NCBI GenBank assembly: GCA_014529385.2
Contig: CM043969.1
Location: 19,673,946-19,737,945, forward strand
From: Adiantum capillus-veneris
Lineage: Eukaryota > Streptophyta > Polypodiopsida > Polypodiales > Pteridaceae
Length of the DNA: 64,000 nt
Direction: 5' to 3'
Position 1 is the first letter of the stretch, and each line of letters begins with the position of its first letter. Shown piece after piece: positions 45,919-57,058 of the stretch. The notes beneath the pieces are model-generated. The model was not told the DNA's origin, did no database searches, and saw only the letters and a program-made list of their open reading frames with translations. Position numbers and translations under genes: made by a program.

Positions 45919-47021
45919 AAAGTCTCTATGGCTTGAAGCAATCTTCCAGACAACGGTATCAAAAGTTTATGTATTTATGCATTCCCTAGGCTATAAGCGC
46001 AGTAATGAGGATCCATGTCTTTATGTGAAAAGACAACCCAATGGACAGCTTATTATGCTTATCCTTTATGTAGATGACATGCTTATTGATGGTCATTCTA
46101 AGAAGGACATTGCTGACTTGAAAACCAAGCAAAAAAGTCAATTTGACATGAAAGATTGGGGTGAAGCCAATCACATTTTGGGTATGCGCATTACTCGTGA
46201 CCGTAAGAAGAGGTTGTTGTACCTTTCTCAAAAAGAGTATGTGCACAAGGTTCTTGATCGTTTCAACATGCATAAGGGGAAGGTTTTGAGTACTCCATTG
46301 CCTGCATATTTGAAACTTAGCAAGAAAGATTGTCCCAAATCTGCTGAGGAAAAAGCTACGATGGCTAAGGTTCCTTATGCTTCAGCTTGTGGTAGTCTCA
46401 TGTATCCCATGGTGGCTACAAGACTTGACATTGCACATGCAGTGGGAGTTGTCAGCAGATTTATGTCTAACCCTGGTAAAAAGCATTGGGATGGTATCAA
46501 GTCAATTCTCAGCTACTTGAGTGGCACTGCAGATAGACAGTTATGCTATGGTCATGGAGAATCACCCATTCAGGGATTTGTAGACAGTGATTATGCAGGT
46601 TGTGTTGACAATCGTAAATCAACAATAGGTTGAATTTACACATTTGCTGGTTCTGCTATTTCTTGGAGATCTGTTCTTCAAGACTGTACATCCATTTCTA
46701 CCACAGAGGCAGAGTATGTTGCATTGAGTGAGGCATGCAAAGAAGTTATTTGGCTTGCTCGCCTAGTGAAAGATCTTGGATTGGAGCAGCGTATACCGGT
46801 TCTTCATTGTGACAGTCATTGCCTTGGCTAACAATCCAGTGTTTCATTCCAGAATGAAACACATTGATGTGCATTATCCCTTCAGTCGTGAATGCCTGGC
46901 AAACAAGAGCCTTGACTTAGTGAAGATTCCTATGTCAGAGAACACATCGGATACACTCACTAAAAGTCTCTCCAACCATCAGTTTCAGTACTGTCGTGAG
47001 TTGATGGACATTGGTGGGTGA
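45919..47021 (+). pseudogene. Copia-3 RT C-terminal part and RNase H
   Basis: [19 protein letters not shown] leads to DPCLYVKRQPNGQLIMLILY with VDDM, the intact catalytic block. Then GSLMYPMVATRLDIAHAVGV and FVDSDYAGCVDNRKSTIG follow, ended by a TGA at 46631-46633. RNase H continues (STTEAEYVALSEACKEVIWL) to a shift at about 46815 inside HCDSQ, and ends DTLTKSLSNHQFQYCRELMD. Confidence 0.9.
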
Positions 47022-47076
47022 AGAGTGGTTCTCTTCCATTCTTATGGTCTCCCACATTGGCCATCAAGTGTGAGAA

Positions 47077-47349
47077 TGTTAGGTTTAATGGCCATGTGGC
47101 CGACCACCCATCACTAACTGCTACTAACTCGAAGTGTACATCTATGCACTTGTGTGAGCCACTAACACTAAGTACAATGTGTATTGTGCCTTAGTGCATA
47201 AGATAGAGAAGAAAGAAAGGGGGCATACAATACGTTGGCTCTCCCCCTCCAACCTGTGTGTGTGGCATGGTGGTGTGTGTGTGTGTGTGTGTGTGTGTGA
47301 GTGTGCGTGTGTCTTCCTCTTCCGCTGTGCTCCCGGCTCCTCCCCTTCA
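47077..47349 (+). repeat. Copia-3 3' LTR
   Basis: Begins TGTTAGGTTTAATGGCC after GTGTGAGAA. I end it at CTCCCCTTCA by analogy with the CTTCA ends of Copia-2 and Copia-4. It includes a (TG)n run at 47273-47311. Both ends lack a partner for proof. Confidence 0.6.
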
Positions 47350-48060
47350 CCCACTCAGGATTGTTATGGGGGATTCTTGGCATTAATGTTGCACTACATC
47401 AAGTGTAATGTATTTTAAAAAGCTCAAAATAATGACTGGTTGTCATTCTCTTAGCTCTTAAAAGCTTCTCTTTTCTTGCTTTCATAGGCAAGACTACCAC
47501 AACGGGACAAGAGAAGACATAAGGGATATCTTATTTAATTTCCAAGAAGGTGGCAAGGGTGGAGTAGAAGCGCCAAGCATGCATGCCACCACACCATGTA
47601 GAATCTGGATAGGAGTGACTACACATGCATTACTTAACAATATGAGCACTTCTCTTTTGGATGTGGTATCCGTCAAAGCCGGCATACAGAAAGAAGCTAT
47701 GGTAGACTTGCGTTGATTGATTACATTACATGTATGTAGTGTCTTTTTACTCTATTATGGAAAACCTTATTTAGGCTTGCCACATGGTTGCAAGTAGGGT
47801 AGCAGACTGAGAACTTGACATGCAATAGATCGAGGAGGAAGGCAACAATTGATTAATGGCCAAAGAGCTGAAAGGCAAGTGAAGAAATAGGCACCATAGA
47901 GAGGGAAGATATTTTAGGGATGGAACATGGGTATTTTCCCTACAACTTCTTTCTCATTTGCGCATGCACGCACACACACACATGGAATCTTACTCACGTA
48001 GAGCTATCTTCTCTTCCAAGTGGAACACTATCAACACTCTCTTCCTACATGTATAGTCTA
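47350..48060. other. Gene-free stretch
   Basis: No coding frame or repeat I can name, apart from a short CACACA run near 47971. Confidence 0.45.
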
Positions 48061-48446
48061 TTGCAGTTCTAAAAGTGATGCATGACAAAACCTCTTGATA
48101 GATGTTGCAAAGCATTCTTTGATACCAAGATTGGGACCTTCTCACAAACATTATTTTTCATGAGGTGCTAGCTCTTGTTCAACAAACTTAGGAGTGCTCT
48201 AATTCTATTGGGGTGGGTATAGACACACACACACACACAGAAATAAAAATTGGAATCATACAAAGATGGCCCACATAAGTTAAGTGTAAAGGCCTGGGTG
48301 ACTAGACTTAGGATCCTCCTCCCAACCTCCCAATATAAAAGCAAGCTCCTAGCCTCTTGCCCTAGATGGATCCCCTTGTCCACACTGCCAAGCTTGGCCC
48401 CTGGCCCAGTCCGTGACTCCGTGGCCTTGCCCTTGTCCTGACATTA

Positions 48447-48613
<167 letters not shown>

Positions 48614-48650
48614 CACACATACACATATTGCTAGGTATGGCGTGTGGCTA

Positions 48651-48654
<4 letters not shown>

Positions 48655-48718
<64 letters not shown>
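48655..48718. repeat. (CT)n microsatellite
   Basis: About 32 CT units, just upstream of the TATA-bearing block. Confidence 0.97.
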
Positions 48719-48720
<2 letters not shown>

Positions 48721-48849
48721 TGAAGCTGGGCCCGCCTTACTACTGTGAAGGAAGGTGACCTCTGTACAAGGCGGCGCTGGTGTAACTTCTCCCTCTTGAA
48801 GTTGGGCCCACCACACTGCTGTAAAGGAATATGGCCTCTGGCTCCAAAC

Positions 48850-49078
48850 ACTATAAAGGTGAGCTTCCATGCTCACTTAGCATTGGTATTGTGTGTTTTT
48901 GAGGTGCGTGTGTGTTCTTATGTACATTGGGATTGTGGGGTTTTACCCGCATAGGGTGTGGCGTTAAGTAGTCGGCTATATGGCAAAAGGCAAGGATAAG
49001 CAGGCTATTGTGGAGTTGACTGCTCCGTCTCAATCTCAGGTTACTTATGGCATTGTTATGGATTATTGTCCGTACTAG
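48850..49078 (+). pseudogene. MAKGKDK ORF start with upstream TATA box, copy 1
   Basis: ACACTATAAAGG lies near 48849, then about 120 bases later an ATG at 48980 opens MAKGKDKQAIVELTAPSQSQ, followed by VTYGIVMDYCPY and a TAG. Copy 2 at 54845 reads MAKGKDK*AIVELATPTHSQ. The shared promoter-like box and start suggest the 5' end of a transposon gene; the family is not recognised. Confidence 0.4.
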
Positions 49079-49080
49079 TT

Positions 49081-49677
49081 GGATGTGCTGTGATTCACTT
49101 GTTGTTATGGTAATATTCCTCATGCATATACCATAATGTGTACATGAATGGAAACTTTTACTGAGTCGTTTGTGTCTATGGCACTATTGGTTTACCGCTT
49201 TTAGGAATCAACTTGGCTGAATATGGTTATAAATGGTTGGTTGTGAACAGGGTTATAACTGATTGTGACCAAATATGGTTAAGAGTATGATTATGTAAGG
49301 TTGTGGATTATGGTAGATATGATTGTAAATCAACTGCTCATAAGGCTGTAAATGGTTGCTTATTACATCGAAGTTATGGGCCATGGCGGCTCTCTTTCCT
49401 AACTTTTGGAACTAATGTGGAACCATGGAATATCCCATCTATACGTTGCATGTTTTAGGGGATTAGCACTCATACTTACTACCTTACATGTGGTTTCGAC
49501 TCCATCTAGGGAGGTGCATGACTTACTTACTAACATCTTTTTATGTTACAGGTGACTCCAAAGTATAGATTGACTGCACGTATGAGCATTGTCATTGACA
49601 CTGAAAAAATAGCGGCAATTAATGCCAAACTCTGTAAAGTCAAGGAATAGGTATATGTGGCCCACTTCAAGGCTAAA
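49081..49677. other. Gene-free stretch with GGTTNT-rich text
   Basis: No gene. 49210-49370 is rich in irregular GGTTAT/GGTTGT words. Confidence 0.4.
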
Positions 49678-49827
49678 TTGCAATTCTAAAAGTGATGCAT
49701 GACAAAATGTCTTGATAGATGTTGCATAGCATTCTTTGATACCAAGATTGGGACCTTCTCAGAGACATTATTTTTCATGAGGTGCTAACTCTTGTTCAAC
49801 AAATTTAGGAGTGCTCTAATTCTATTG

Positions 49828-49840
49828 CACTACAAGAGGT
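49828..49840 (+). repeat. CACTA left terminal inverted repeat
   Basis: CACTACAAGAGGT, inverted at 53798-53810. Confidence 0.92.
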
Positions 49841-49889
49841 TATGTGCACTTGTGATGCTTTTAGCAAAGGAAATACATTGGGTTTTTTA

Positions 49890-50075
49890 CTCTTAGCATC
49901 GCTAAGATTGTCACTAAAAGCGTCGCTACGAGAACGTCGCTATAACCGTTGCTATAGGCATCGCTATATAGCGACGCCTATAGCGACAGTTATAGCAACG
50001 ATTGCAGTCCTTCAGTAGCGACGCTTATAGCGACATTGCAGAACCTTATATAGAGACGCTTATAGCAACGCTCGA
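49890..50075 (+). repeat. CACTA left subterminal repeats
   Basis: Around ten copies, in both orientations, of a 9-10-base motif (GCGTCGCTA, TAGCGACGC and variants), including the palindrome GGCATCGCTATATAGCGACG. En/Spm TNPA-type proteins bind such subterminal motifs. Confidence 0.85.
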
Positions 50076-50495
50076 TAGTAAAAAAATTTGGGTGGCAGGG
50101 CATTCACCCATCAACCATATTGAATGTTTCCAGAATAAAGTATACCTAAATGAATCCAAGATAAGCACAGATTCACCTTTGAAAGAAAGTGCAAGGTATA
50201 GACCCAAAGTAGTCACCCACAAGACAATATAACCATTAACTCCATAATGCATAATATTGTTTGCAGAATAAAAATACAAAACTAACAAAAGTAAATCAAT
50301 GACAATTATACACATCATAGGCAAAATCACTTGATTGTTAAGCTTTGCAAATGTAATAGTTAGAACACAATTGTCATTATTGAGAAAATACATGGTTTTC
50401 CGATAGTTACAAAAAGACGTATACACGTCATCTCATTATGCATGCTATGACAAAAGAAAACTAATGCTATCTGGCTATGGCTAGACTGGCGTTGT

Positions 50496-51644
50496 CTAAT
50501 CAGACATCTCATCGCGTCCAAGCGGCGTATCTATCGGACTCTGCAAAAAAAAACAATAAGACTTTCTGTAAGTATAAACATATAATTACAAAACAATCTA
50601 TTTTCTTAGCTTATCATTAAAATACAACAAATGTAAAAGAGTAAAGTGAAATACTAGCCATGCCTCCACGAGAACTAAGAATGTCCATCAGGGCGTTTAA
50701 GCTCTTCCTATCTACGTACTCGCGCTCATACGGTGTGGGGTCACGTGTTGTCATCGACCACTATTCAAAACATACAAAGAATCCATTATGTTAGAATTTA
50801 AAAGTACAAATAGACGTAACTACCAAACCTAAAGATAAATGCAAAACACTTACAAAATCGGCCTCAAATGATGCTCACCCGCCGCTCCCCAAGTGGTGCG
50901 AGCTCCCTGCCTCTACTCGCGCTTTGAACGCCTCCTTTTGTTGCTTCCACTTGTCAGGATTCTCATGTGTTGCTCGCTTCGCATTCTTCCAATCTTCTTT
51001 GGCTAGCCAATATGGTCTGTTCCACCCATGCTTTATTGCTTTTTGTACTTCAGAACGCTTGTGCTTGTAGTATTCGCACATTGAACCTTCATTAGGTATT
51101 CATTGAAGCGCTCATCCCGACTTGACATGGGAAACTCATTATGTAGCATGCTGATGACTCTGTCTTTTAACTCATCTGGCACTTCACTCCAGGTGATTAG
51201 TATGTAGTGTCAAAACACCTGAGAGCAAAGACCACGCATGCATGAGATCACCTTCTTGCCTTCGCCATCCAAGATGATGCCGCCATTCAATCGATGGAGT
51301 ATGGCAAGCCCTCTTGCCTGTGATGCGTGAACCTGGGTGTCTCGGCAGGGGTCTCGAGTGGTGTCTCTAGCGACGGGGGTACGGACGCCAGGTGTCCCCA
51401 CTGGAGTCTGGGGCCCAAAGCGAGGAGTGTCAACTGGGGTGACTCTCGGAGAAGTAGCTAGTGGTGTGTAGCCAGGAACGATCGATAGCCACGCAAAACC
51501 TCGCGTGGATGGCGATGCCGTCGTTGGTGTGGGGATGGGCAAAGAAGGGGAAGATAAGAAGCCTCGTTGAACACAAGGCGATGTCGAGGCATCAGCGTCG
51601 GTATCCCCACAGCAACTTAACATCTCTTCATAGCATCTTAACAT
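50496..51644 (-). pseudogene. En/Spm accessory transposase gene (Transposase_24-like), decayed
   Basis: Read on the minus strand. A Pro/Thr-rich N part (PRVTPVDTPRFGPQTPVGTP) leads to ILHRLNGGIILDGEGKKVIS. After a TGA at 51210-51212 comes WSEVPDELKDRVISMLHNEF. A 1-base shift near 51090 leads to NEGSMCEYYKHKRSEVQKAI and NRPYWLAKEDWKNAKRATHE, with a typical G-S-G-G block. A TGA (50875-50877) is followed in frame by ASFEADF and a splice donor. Exon 2 (about 50656-50760) reads TTRDPTPYEREYVDRKSLNA. The last exon (50496-50540) reads SPIDTPLGRDEMSD and stops. Introns have GTAAGT...TAG and TTTTTTGCAG signals. This matches the plant Ptta/En-Spm family. Confidence 0.75.
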
Positions 51645-51789
51645 CTCTTCACGGCAGATCCTTGTTCGAGGGATTACTTAGCACATTACATGTTGGCCTC
51701 CAATCTGAGTATCATGCCGTTGAAAGCTTTCCAACTTAAGGTCGCATCCGTAGAGAGGAAGAGAGGGATCACTGTTCACCTAACTCTAA

Positions 51790-52200
51790 TTTCTTCCATA
51801 ATCCCGAAGGTAGACTTTAATATAAAAGCTAAATGCAAAATCTAATCTTAAATCTAACCTAATTGAACATATGGTGATTCTGAGCTAATTGAACATGGTT
51901 AGTGGGTGTGTTAATAGGTGTTAGATTTTGATGGGAATATACATATTGTTATGTACCTAGTGTTTGCTCTTTGGGAAAATCCTTGAGCTTAACTCGAACT
52001 CCCCCTTCATTGACATGCCCTAAAATCTAACCTAAATCTAAATCTAATCTTGTCTTAAATCTAACCTAGCTAACCTTAAATCTTGCCCTAATCTTAAATT
52101 TAACATAATCTAAATCTAATCTAATCTTAAACTCAACATAAACCTAAATCTAATATAATATTAAATCTAACATAAACCTAAATGTAATGCAGTTTGCCGA
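51790..52200. repeat. Irregular CTAA-rich array, left of CVNH island
   Basis: Dozens of variants of TAATCTTAAATCTAACC without a fixed period. A similar block lies at 52780-53035 on the other side of the CVNH relic. Confidence 0.75.
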
Positions 52201-52340
52201 TTGCATTTTGTGTAGCTCTAACCTGCAGTAGAGGTGAGTTATTCTAGTGAAGTCGGGATGAGAAAGAGAGAGAGAGGGAGAGAGAGAGAGGTGCCTTTGT
52301 TTCGGAGTAGTGCTAACATGATTGAGTTGCAAATACACAG

Positions 52341-52779
52341 TGCGATTGGGAAGGTGGCAACTTCAGCCGGTCGTGTAAGAACGCAAGGCTATGTGTGGCC
52401 GGGGAGTGACTGAGGGCCCGATTGTGGAAACGCCAATGGGGCAATGCAGGAGAGTACCATCTACCTCAACGACAAGGTGTTCAACAACGGAGGCCAGCTC
52501 GTCTGCCACAACTGCAAGGGCGGGCCCTTCAATGCGCTCATGAAATGTTGCGAGTTCTCTCACTTCTGCTCTAGCATCAGCCTACAGGACGACCCCGTCC
52601 TCTCCTCCTCCTGCACAACCCCCAAATCACCCTCTCGCATCTCAACCTCCTTGGACCTCAACCACTGCATCGCCAACAAACATGGCGCCTGCGAATACGT
52701 CTATTGGGTTGCAAGATTGCTGCCTGTTGGCCAGCGTCAGAGTCCGACGAGTTATAATTGGCAACAAGTCGAGCTATAA
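52341..52779 (+). pseudogene. Captured cyanovirin-N homology (CVNH) lectin fragment
   Basis: A CVNH domain is two tandem ~50-residue sugar-binding repeats. Repeat 1 begins CDWEGGNFSRSCKNARLCVA at 52341, with the G-N-F-S-x-S-C-x-N-x-x-L signature. It is broken by a TGA (52407-52409) and one extra T at 52422, then continues CGNANGAMQESTIYLNDKVF and NNGGQLVC. Repeat 2 reads EFSHFCSSISLQDDPVLSSS, then STSLDLNHCIANKHG, matching C-x-x-I-x-L, L-x-x-x-C and S-L-D-L-N-x-C-I-x-N-x-x-G. The frame ends with a TAA at 52779. The segment is clearly more GC-rich than its AT-rich surroundings, and AATACACAG before it could be a splice acceptor. No signal peptide is visible. It is probably a copy of a host lectin gene carried by the transposon. 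Confidence 0.8.
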
Positions 52780-53035
52780 TCTAATCTAATCTTGCACTCA
52801 ACATAAACCTAAATCTAATTTAATCTTAAATCTAACCTAACTTAAATGTAATCTAACTTAAATGTAATTTAGCATAATCTTAAGTCTAACCTAATTTAAA
52901 TCTTAACCTAATCTTAAGTCTAACCTAATTTTAAATTTAGCATAAATTTTAAATATAAGTTAAATGCAATCTAACTTAATCTTAAATATAATTTTAAATC
53001 TAACCTAATCATAAATCTTAATATAACATTTCATT
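52780..53035. repeat. Irregular CTAA-rich array, right of CVNH island
   Basis: The same text type as 51790-52200 (TTAAATCTAACCTAA variants). Confidence 0.75.
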
Positions 53036-53171
53036 AGTTCATAGTTTCTCTACTTTTTTTTATCTATATCTCTCTCTCTCTCTCTTTGTTTTCTCCCCTT
53101 ACCTCTCTCTTTTCGTCTTCTCCCCTCTCTCTCTCTCTCTTTGTTTTTTTCTCTCTTTCTCTTTGTTTTCT

Positions 53172-53178
<7 letters not shown>

Positions 53179-53231
<53 letters not shown>
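53179..53231. repeat. (CT)n microsatellite in CACTA
   Basis: About 26 CT units within a longer pyrimidine-rich tract starting at 53068. Confidence 0.96.
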
Positions 53232-53236
<5 letters not shown>

Positions 53237-53331
53237 TCTCTCGATGTGTGTGTATGCATTCTTTGTTTATGCATATGTGTGTAATTTTTTGTACATTCAA
53301 TGTGTGTGTATGTGTTTTCTTTATGCATGTG

Positions 53332-53335
<4 letters not shown>

Positions 53336-53408
<73 letters not shown>
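53336..53408. repeat. (CT)n microsatellite in CACTA
   Basis: About 36 CT units. Confidence 0.96.
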
Positions 53409-53411
<3 letters not shown>

Positions 53412-53654
53412 GACACAATGTATGCGTGTGTGTGCGCACGCACGCGAGATTGAGAGGGAGAGTGAGAAAGAGGGGAAGGGAACATGAGAGGGAGGAGAGG
53501 GAAGGAGCATAGCTGGCTCTCCTTCTTCTCCTCGTGTGTGTGTTGGGGAGGGAGGGGGAAGAGAGAGAGAGAGAGAAGGAGAGGCACGGGTTTACCAGTT
53601 TCGCTAGAGCACTGAAATTCAAATATGAGATCTGAGTCTTTCGCGCTCTCGATT

Positions 53655-53797
53655 TATTTTTTACCCCTGTCGGCGTCGTTATGGGCATCGCTATGACTGT
53701 CGCTATAGGCATCGCTATAGCGATGCAACAAAGAAAATAACGACGTTGTGGATTTTAACTTTTGAGCGTCGCACTACGAGCGTCGCTAATGTGGAGT
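53655..53797 (-). repeat. CACTA right subterminal repeats
   Basis: Eight or so GCATCGCTAT / GCGTCGCTA-type motifs in both orientations, as at the left end. Confidence 0.85.
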
Positions 53798-53810
53798 ACC
53801 TCTTGTAGTG
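53798..53810 (-). repeat. CACTA right terminal inverted repeat
   Basis: Plus strand ACCTCTTGTAGTG, the exact inverse of the left end. Confidence 0.92.
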
Positions 53811-53819
53811 TTTGGGTGG

Positions 53820-54067
<248 letters not shown>

Positions 54068-54084
54068 CACACACGCATACACAC

Positions 54085-54290
54085 AGAGTATTTGTACTAG
54101 TAGTACTGGTCTTATTGGTACTACTAGACTATACTGGTACCAATATTGGCACTATACAATACTGGTACTCATACTGCTATACTACTATACTAGTACTGGT
54201 AATATTGGAGTTGTCTTGGTACTATATATACTGGTATTGGTACTTACTAGTACTACTAGACTATACTGGTACTGGTACTAGAACGCGTGC
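54085..54290. repeat. Irregular ACTGGTACTA array
   Basis: About 200 bases made of short words TACTGG, TACTAG and TATTGG in irregular order, with no fixed period and no coding content. Confidence 0.8.
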
Positions 54291-54553
54291 ACACACACAT
54301 ATGGTTGTTTATAGCGTGTTGCTATTTCCTTGGTATATTTTTGCTAGGGCTGTTGGCCTGGGGTACCTTTAGTGAATAACTCGCTTAAATTCACTACGTA
54401 ATTTTTGTAAGGTAGTACCTTAATGGTACCTAACCCTTAGATACTAAATGGGTTATGGACGCGGGCTACCCGGCTTTGTAAATGATATCGTCTTCTGCTT
54501 AATAGCGAGGTGGCTCCCTCCTGATGGGTCTGCGATATCGCGCTCTTAAGTGC

Positions 54554-54557
<4 letters not shown>

Positions 54558-54639
<82 letters not shown>
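54558..54639. repeat. (TG)n microsatellite
   Basis: About 41 TG units. Confidence 0.97.
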
Positions 54640-54640
<1 letters not shown>

Positions 54641-54721
54641 ATGGGAGAGTTGCTACACCATCCCCCTCTTGAAGTCGGGTCCACCATACGGCTAAGAAGA
54701 AGGTGGCCACTTGCTCCAAAC

Positions 54722-54960
54722 CCTATAAAAAGGTGAGCTTTACATGCTCACTTAGCATTGGTGGTGTGGGTATTTGGGAGAAGTGTCTGTACATTAGGAC
54801 TGTAAGGATTTTACCTGCAAAGGGGTATGTTAAGTGTCAAATCTATGGCAAAGGGCAAGGATAAGTAGGCTATTGTGGAGTTGGCTACTCCAACTCATTC
54901 TCAGGTGGCTTTTGGCATTGAAATGGACTGTTATCCGAACTGTTTGATGGTTGTGAATAT
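54722..54960 (+). pseudogene. MAKGKDK ORF start with upstream TATA box, copy 2
   Basis: CCCTATAAAAAGG near 54721 precedes an ATG at 54845 giving MAKGKDK, a TAG, then AIVELATPTHSQVAFGIEMD. It differs from copy 1 mainly by point changes and diverges after about 100 bases of coding text. Confidence 0.4.
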
Positions 54961-55370
54961 TCATAGAGACACTTGAATAGCTTCATAGGTGCTACATCCG
55001 TTCTTCCATCCATCTTATAAATTTTCTTCCATTGGGCGGGATGATCCCCGGTCCATGACATAAGGATTGCTTGAAGAGTAAAATTTTCTCCATCATTTTT
55101 TGCATTCTCAAAGATGCAAGATGTTGGATAGTTGAAATTTAGAGTGAATCCCTCCACAAAGGCTACTTCAAAGCTCATTGACTACTAACGACTCTAGGAA
55201 ATATGGAAAGACATCTCCATGCCTCTTTGCTAGTTTCAATAATCTCAATGGCAAGAAGATAATTGGAAGGGGCCCAATTATGGAACCTTTACCTCCATTT
55301 AGAACCACTACTTTGATCACTCCACTATCCTTAGGCTCTGTTTTGCAACCTATCCCAATGACACATTAGT
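54885..55370 (-). pseudogene. Unrecognised minus-strand ORF fragment
   Basis: On the minus strand one frame (about 55370-55180) reads VIKVVVLNGGKGSIIGPLPI and LAKRHGDVFPYFLESLVVNE. A shift then leads to the 97-codon frame starting SFEVAFVEGFTLNFNYPTSC, then ENFTLQAILMSWTGDHPAQW. The W-T-G-D-H-P-A-Q text recalls a segment of some plant DNA-transposon proteins in which a D-H/F-P-A box is conserved; that is only an impression. It overlaps the end of the MAKGKDK unit in antisense. Confidence 0.35.
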
Positions 55371-56037
55371 GCATAGTTTGAACTTTATCTCATGAGAGCT
55401 TGTAAAGCACAAGGGGCTTAGTATGGTTTTTCCCCTTGTAAATGATTTCATCTTTGAATATATGATTAGCTTAACCTTTCTTATTATTTATCTTTGAAAG
55501 CAATCTAGTAGAGTGACATCTATAAGATGTGGGATACCCATGCATCACCTGCATACGGTACCAATGCTAACTAAATGTTGTGTTGTGTCCATGGGTGCAC
55601 GTGAGGGTTACCTTCTCAACTATGGTTTTCAAAGTTCCTTGGCTTGAAGATGGCGGACTATTATGTCTTATGGCTCTTGATTTCAGCACTTGTATATAAA
55701 GACTGTTCAGTACTGAATGGGAATTATACCACCTTTTCATTGACATAGTTTCTAGTGTCTTTTGTAATTTGAAAGGATTCTTTGGTGTATAAGTTATATT
55801 GTTATTGGAGAACACATACACACGCGCACACACACACACGCACACACATGTATATACATATATTTATATACATGCACATACATATATACATGATTGATTC
55901 AAAGATTTTTCACATAGGACTTGAGGCCTCTTGCTATTGTTTGAGTACAGTAATTATGACATTCAAAATTTCTATGCTCCCCTCGTCCCCCCCCCCCCCC
56001 CCCCCCCCAAAAAAAAGAACCACACACTCTCTCTCTT

Positions 56038-56102
<65 letters not shown>

Positions 56103-56718
56103 TTATCCCTCGGAAGATATTGAATTTCTTCCATCTGGATCTAATGTGTATGGGATGGTTTCCTACATTATATGGTTTAGAAAACTTTTAATTCAATGTT
56201 ATATACAAATAACTATGCCCAGATTCGGTGGTTTAAAAATGTGCAATTTATTTCTCCACCTTTTCTTGGTTGGCACCTAATGATGCAGCTATATATAGGC
56301 TCTCTTTAAAGCAAGTCACACGCACACACGCACACACACGCACACACAACTATCTATAGCCTTGATATTGAATACTCACACAACCACGTGACTTACATAA
56401 ACATAGGGCGCTTTAAACTTTGATCATCTCCCTCTGGCTCACTCACGGCTTTCTGCATACGAGTTTACACATGCCGTACCCAAACTGGGAATTTGCACTT
56501 GCGGAATGAGCCAATTATGGTGCTCCTCTGATGCATTCTCGACCATTTCTCTAAATACACACACACACACACACACACTTTGCATGGCAAAACCTGTTAA
56601 GTCACTCGAGTGCACACACACATGCCCTTATCTCGTTAACCAGCATTATCTGGGAGTGACTCCTTGCTTGTAAGATACTGCTCTTCTCATACGCATGTAT
56701 ACACACACACATAGCCTT
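55371..56718. other. Gene-poor stretch with simple repeats
   Basis: A 22-base poly-C run at 55987-56008 and CT/CA runs at 56041-56101, plus CA runs near 55805, 56320 and 56555. Around 56450-56540 both strands have short protein-like frames (plus: HAVPKLGICTCGMSQLWCSS), possibly another exon of the gene described next; support is weak. Confidence 0.4.
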
Positions 56719-56933
56719 GTCGTGGTAGACCTCCTGGATGGGGTGCATCATCAAGCTTCTGCAAGCGTAATCACAAACTACTCTGGCTTGTCTCGCGGGA
56801 ATCGTGTGTCGGCATACCACTCATACACAATAAGCATGATGGAATATGCAGGTATCGGGGGGGTAAACATGGATCTTCAATTCCTCCCACCATCATCCCA
56901 CATGTCTGATACTTGGAGAATAACATATTCCAG
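56719..56933 (+). CDS. Possible host-gene exon, upstream of split exon
   Basis: An open frame with ordinary protein composition (VHHQASASVITNYSGLSRGN, then YHSYTISMMEYAGIGGVNMD and LPPSSHMSDTWRITYS). It ends at CCAG|GTAGTG, a fair splice donor. The matching acceptor TTTTTTGCAG ends at 57058, giving an intron of 125 bases. The split codon (AG + G) puts the next exon in an open frame. I do not recognise the protein. It could still be chance, as only about 70 codons are involved. Confidence 0.35.
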
Positions 56934-57058
56934 GTAGTGCAACTGTACCTACTCAGTACTTCATTTGCTTCGGAGTTTGCTTAGTTCTTGATTTGGTATG
57001 GTTTTTTTGGCATACTATGGCCTCGTACATATACATATACTCGATGGATTTTTTGCAG

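Larger units (their letters stand above)
44485..47349 (+). mobile_element. Copia-3, 5'-truncated Copia element
   Basis: Begins inside the GAG-pre-integrase block (GMETLSHLGYLPSL-like text matching Copia-1 GMKTLQRFGYLPVL) and runs through integrase, RT and RNase H to a 3' LTR. No gag, protease, 5' LTR or primer site. At least five frameshifts or stops. Confidence 0.9.
49828..53810 (-). mobile_element. CACTA (En/Spm) transposon, 3983 bp
   Basis: The left end is CACTACAAGAGGTTATG and the right end, read on the minus strand, CACTACAAGAGGTACTC: thirteen matching terminal bases with the CACTA hallmark. Subterminal regions at both ends are packed with GCGTCGCTA / TAGCGACGC motifs. Flanks are TTG on the left and TTT on the right; against the empty site at 48210 this is a 3-bp TTG target duplication with one later change. 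Inside are a decayed transposase-accessory gene (minus strand) and a captured CVNH fragment (plus strand). No TNP2-like transposase is seen, so it was non-autonomous in its present form. Confidence 0.92.

Noticed and set aside
51790-53035. CTAA-rich text as an interstitial telomere
   Set aside because: Plant telomere units (CCCTAAA) are not present as such and the words have no fixed period.
56439-56820. Two minus-strand frames over the possible host exon
   Set aside because: They contain CA-repeat translations, and the plus strand offers a splice-consistent frame instead.
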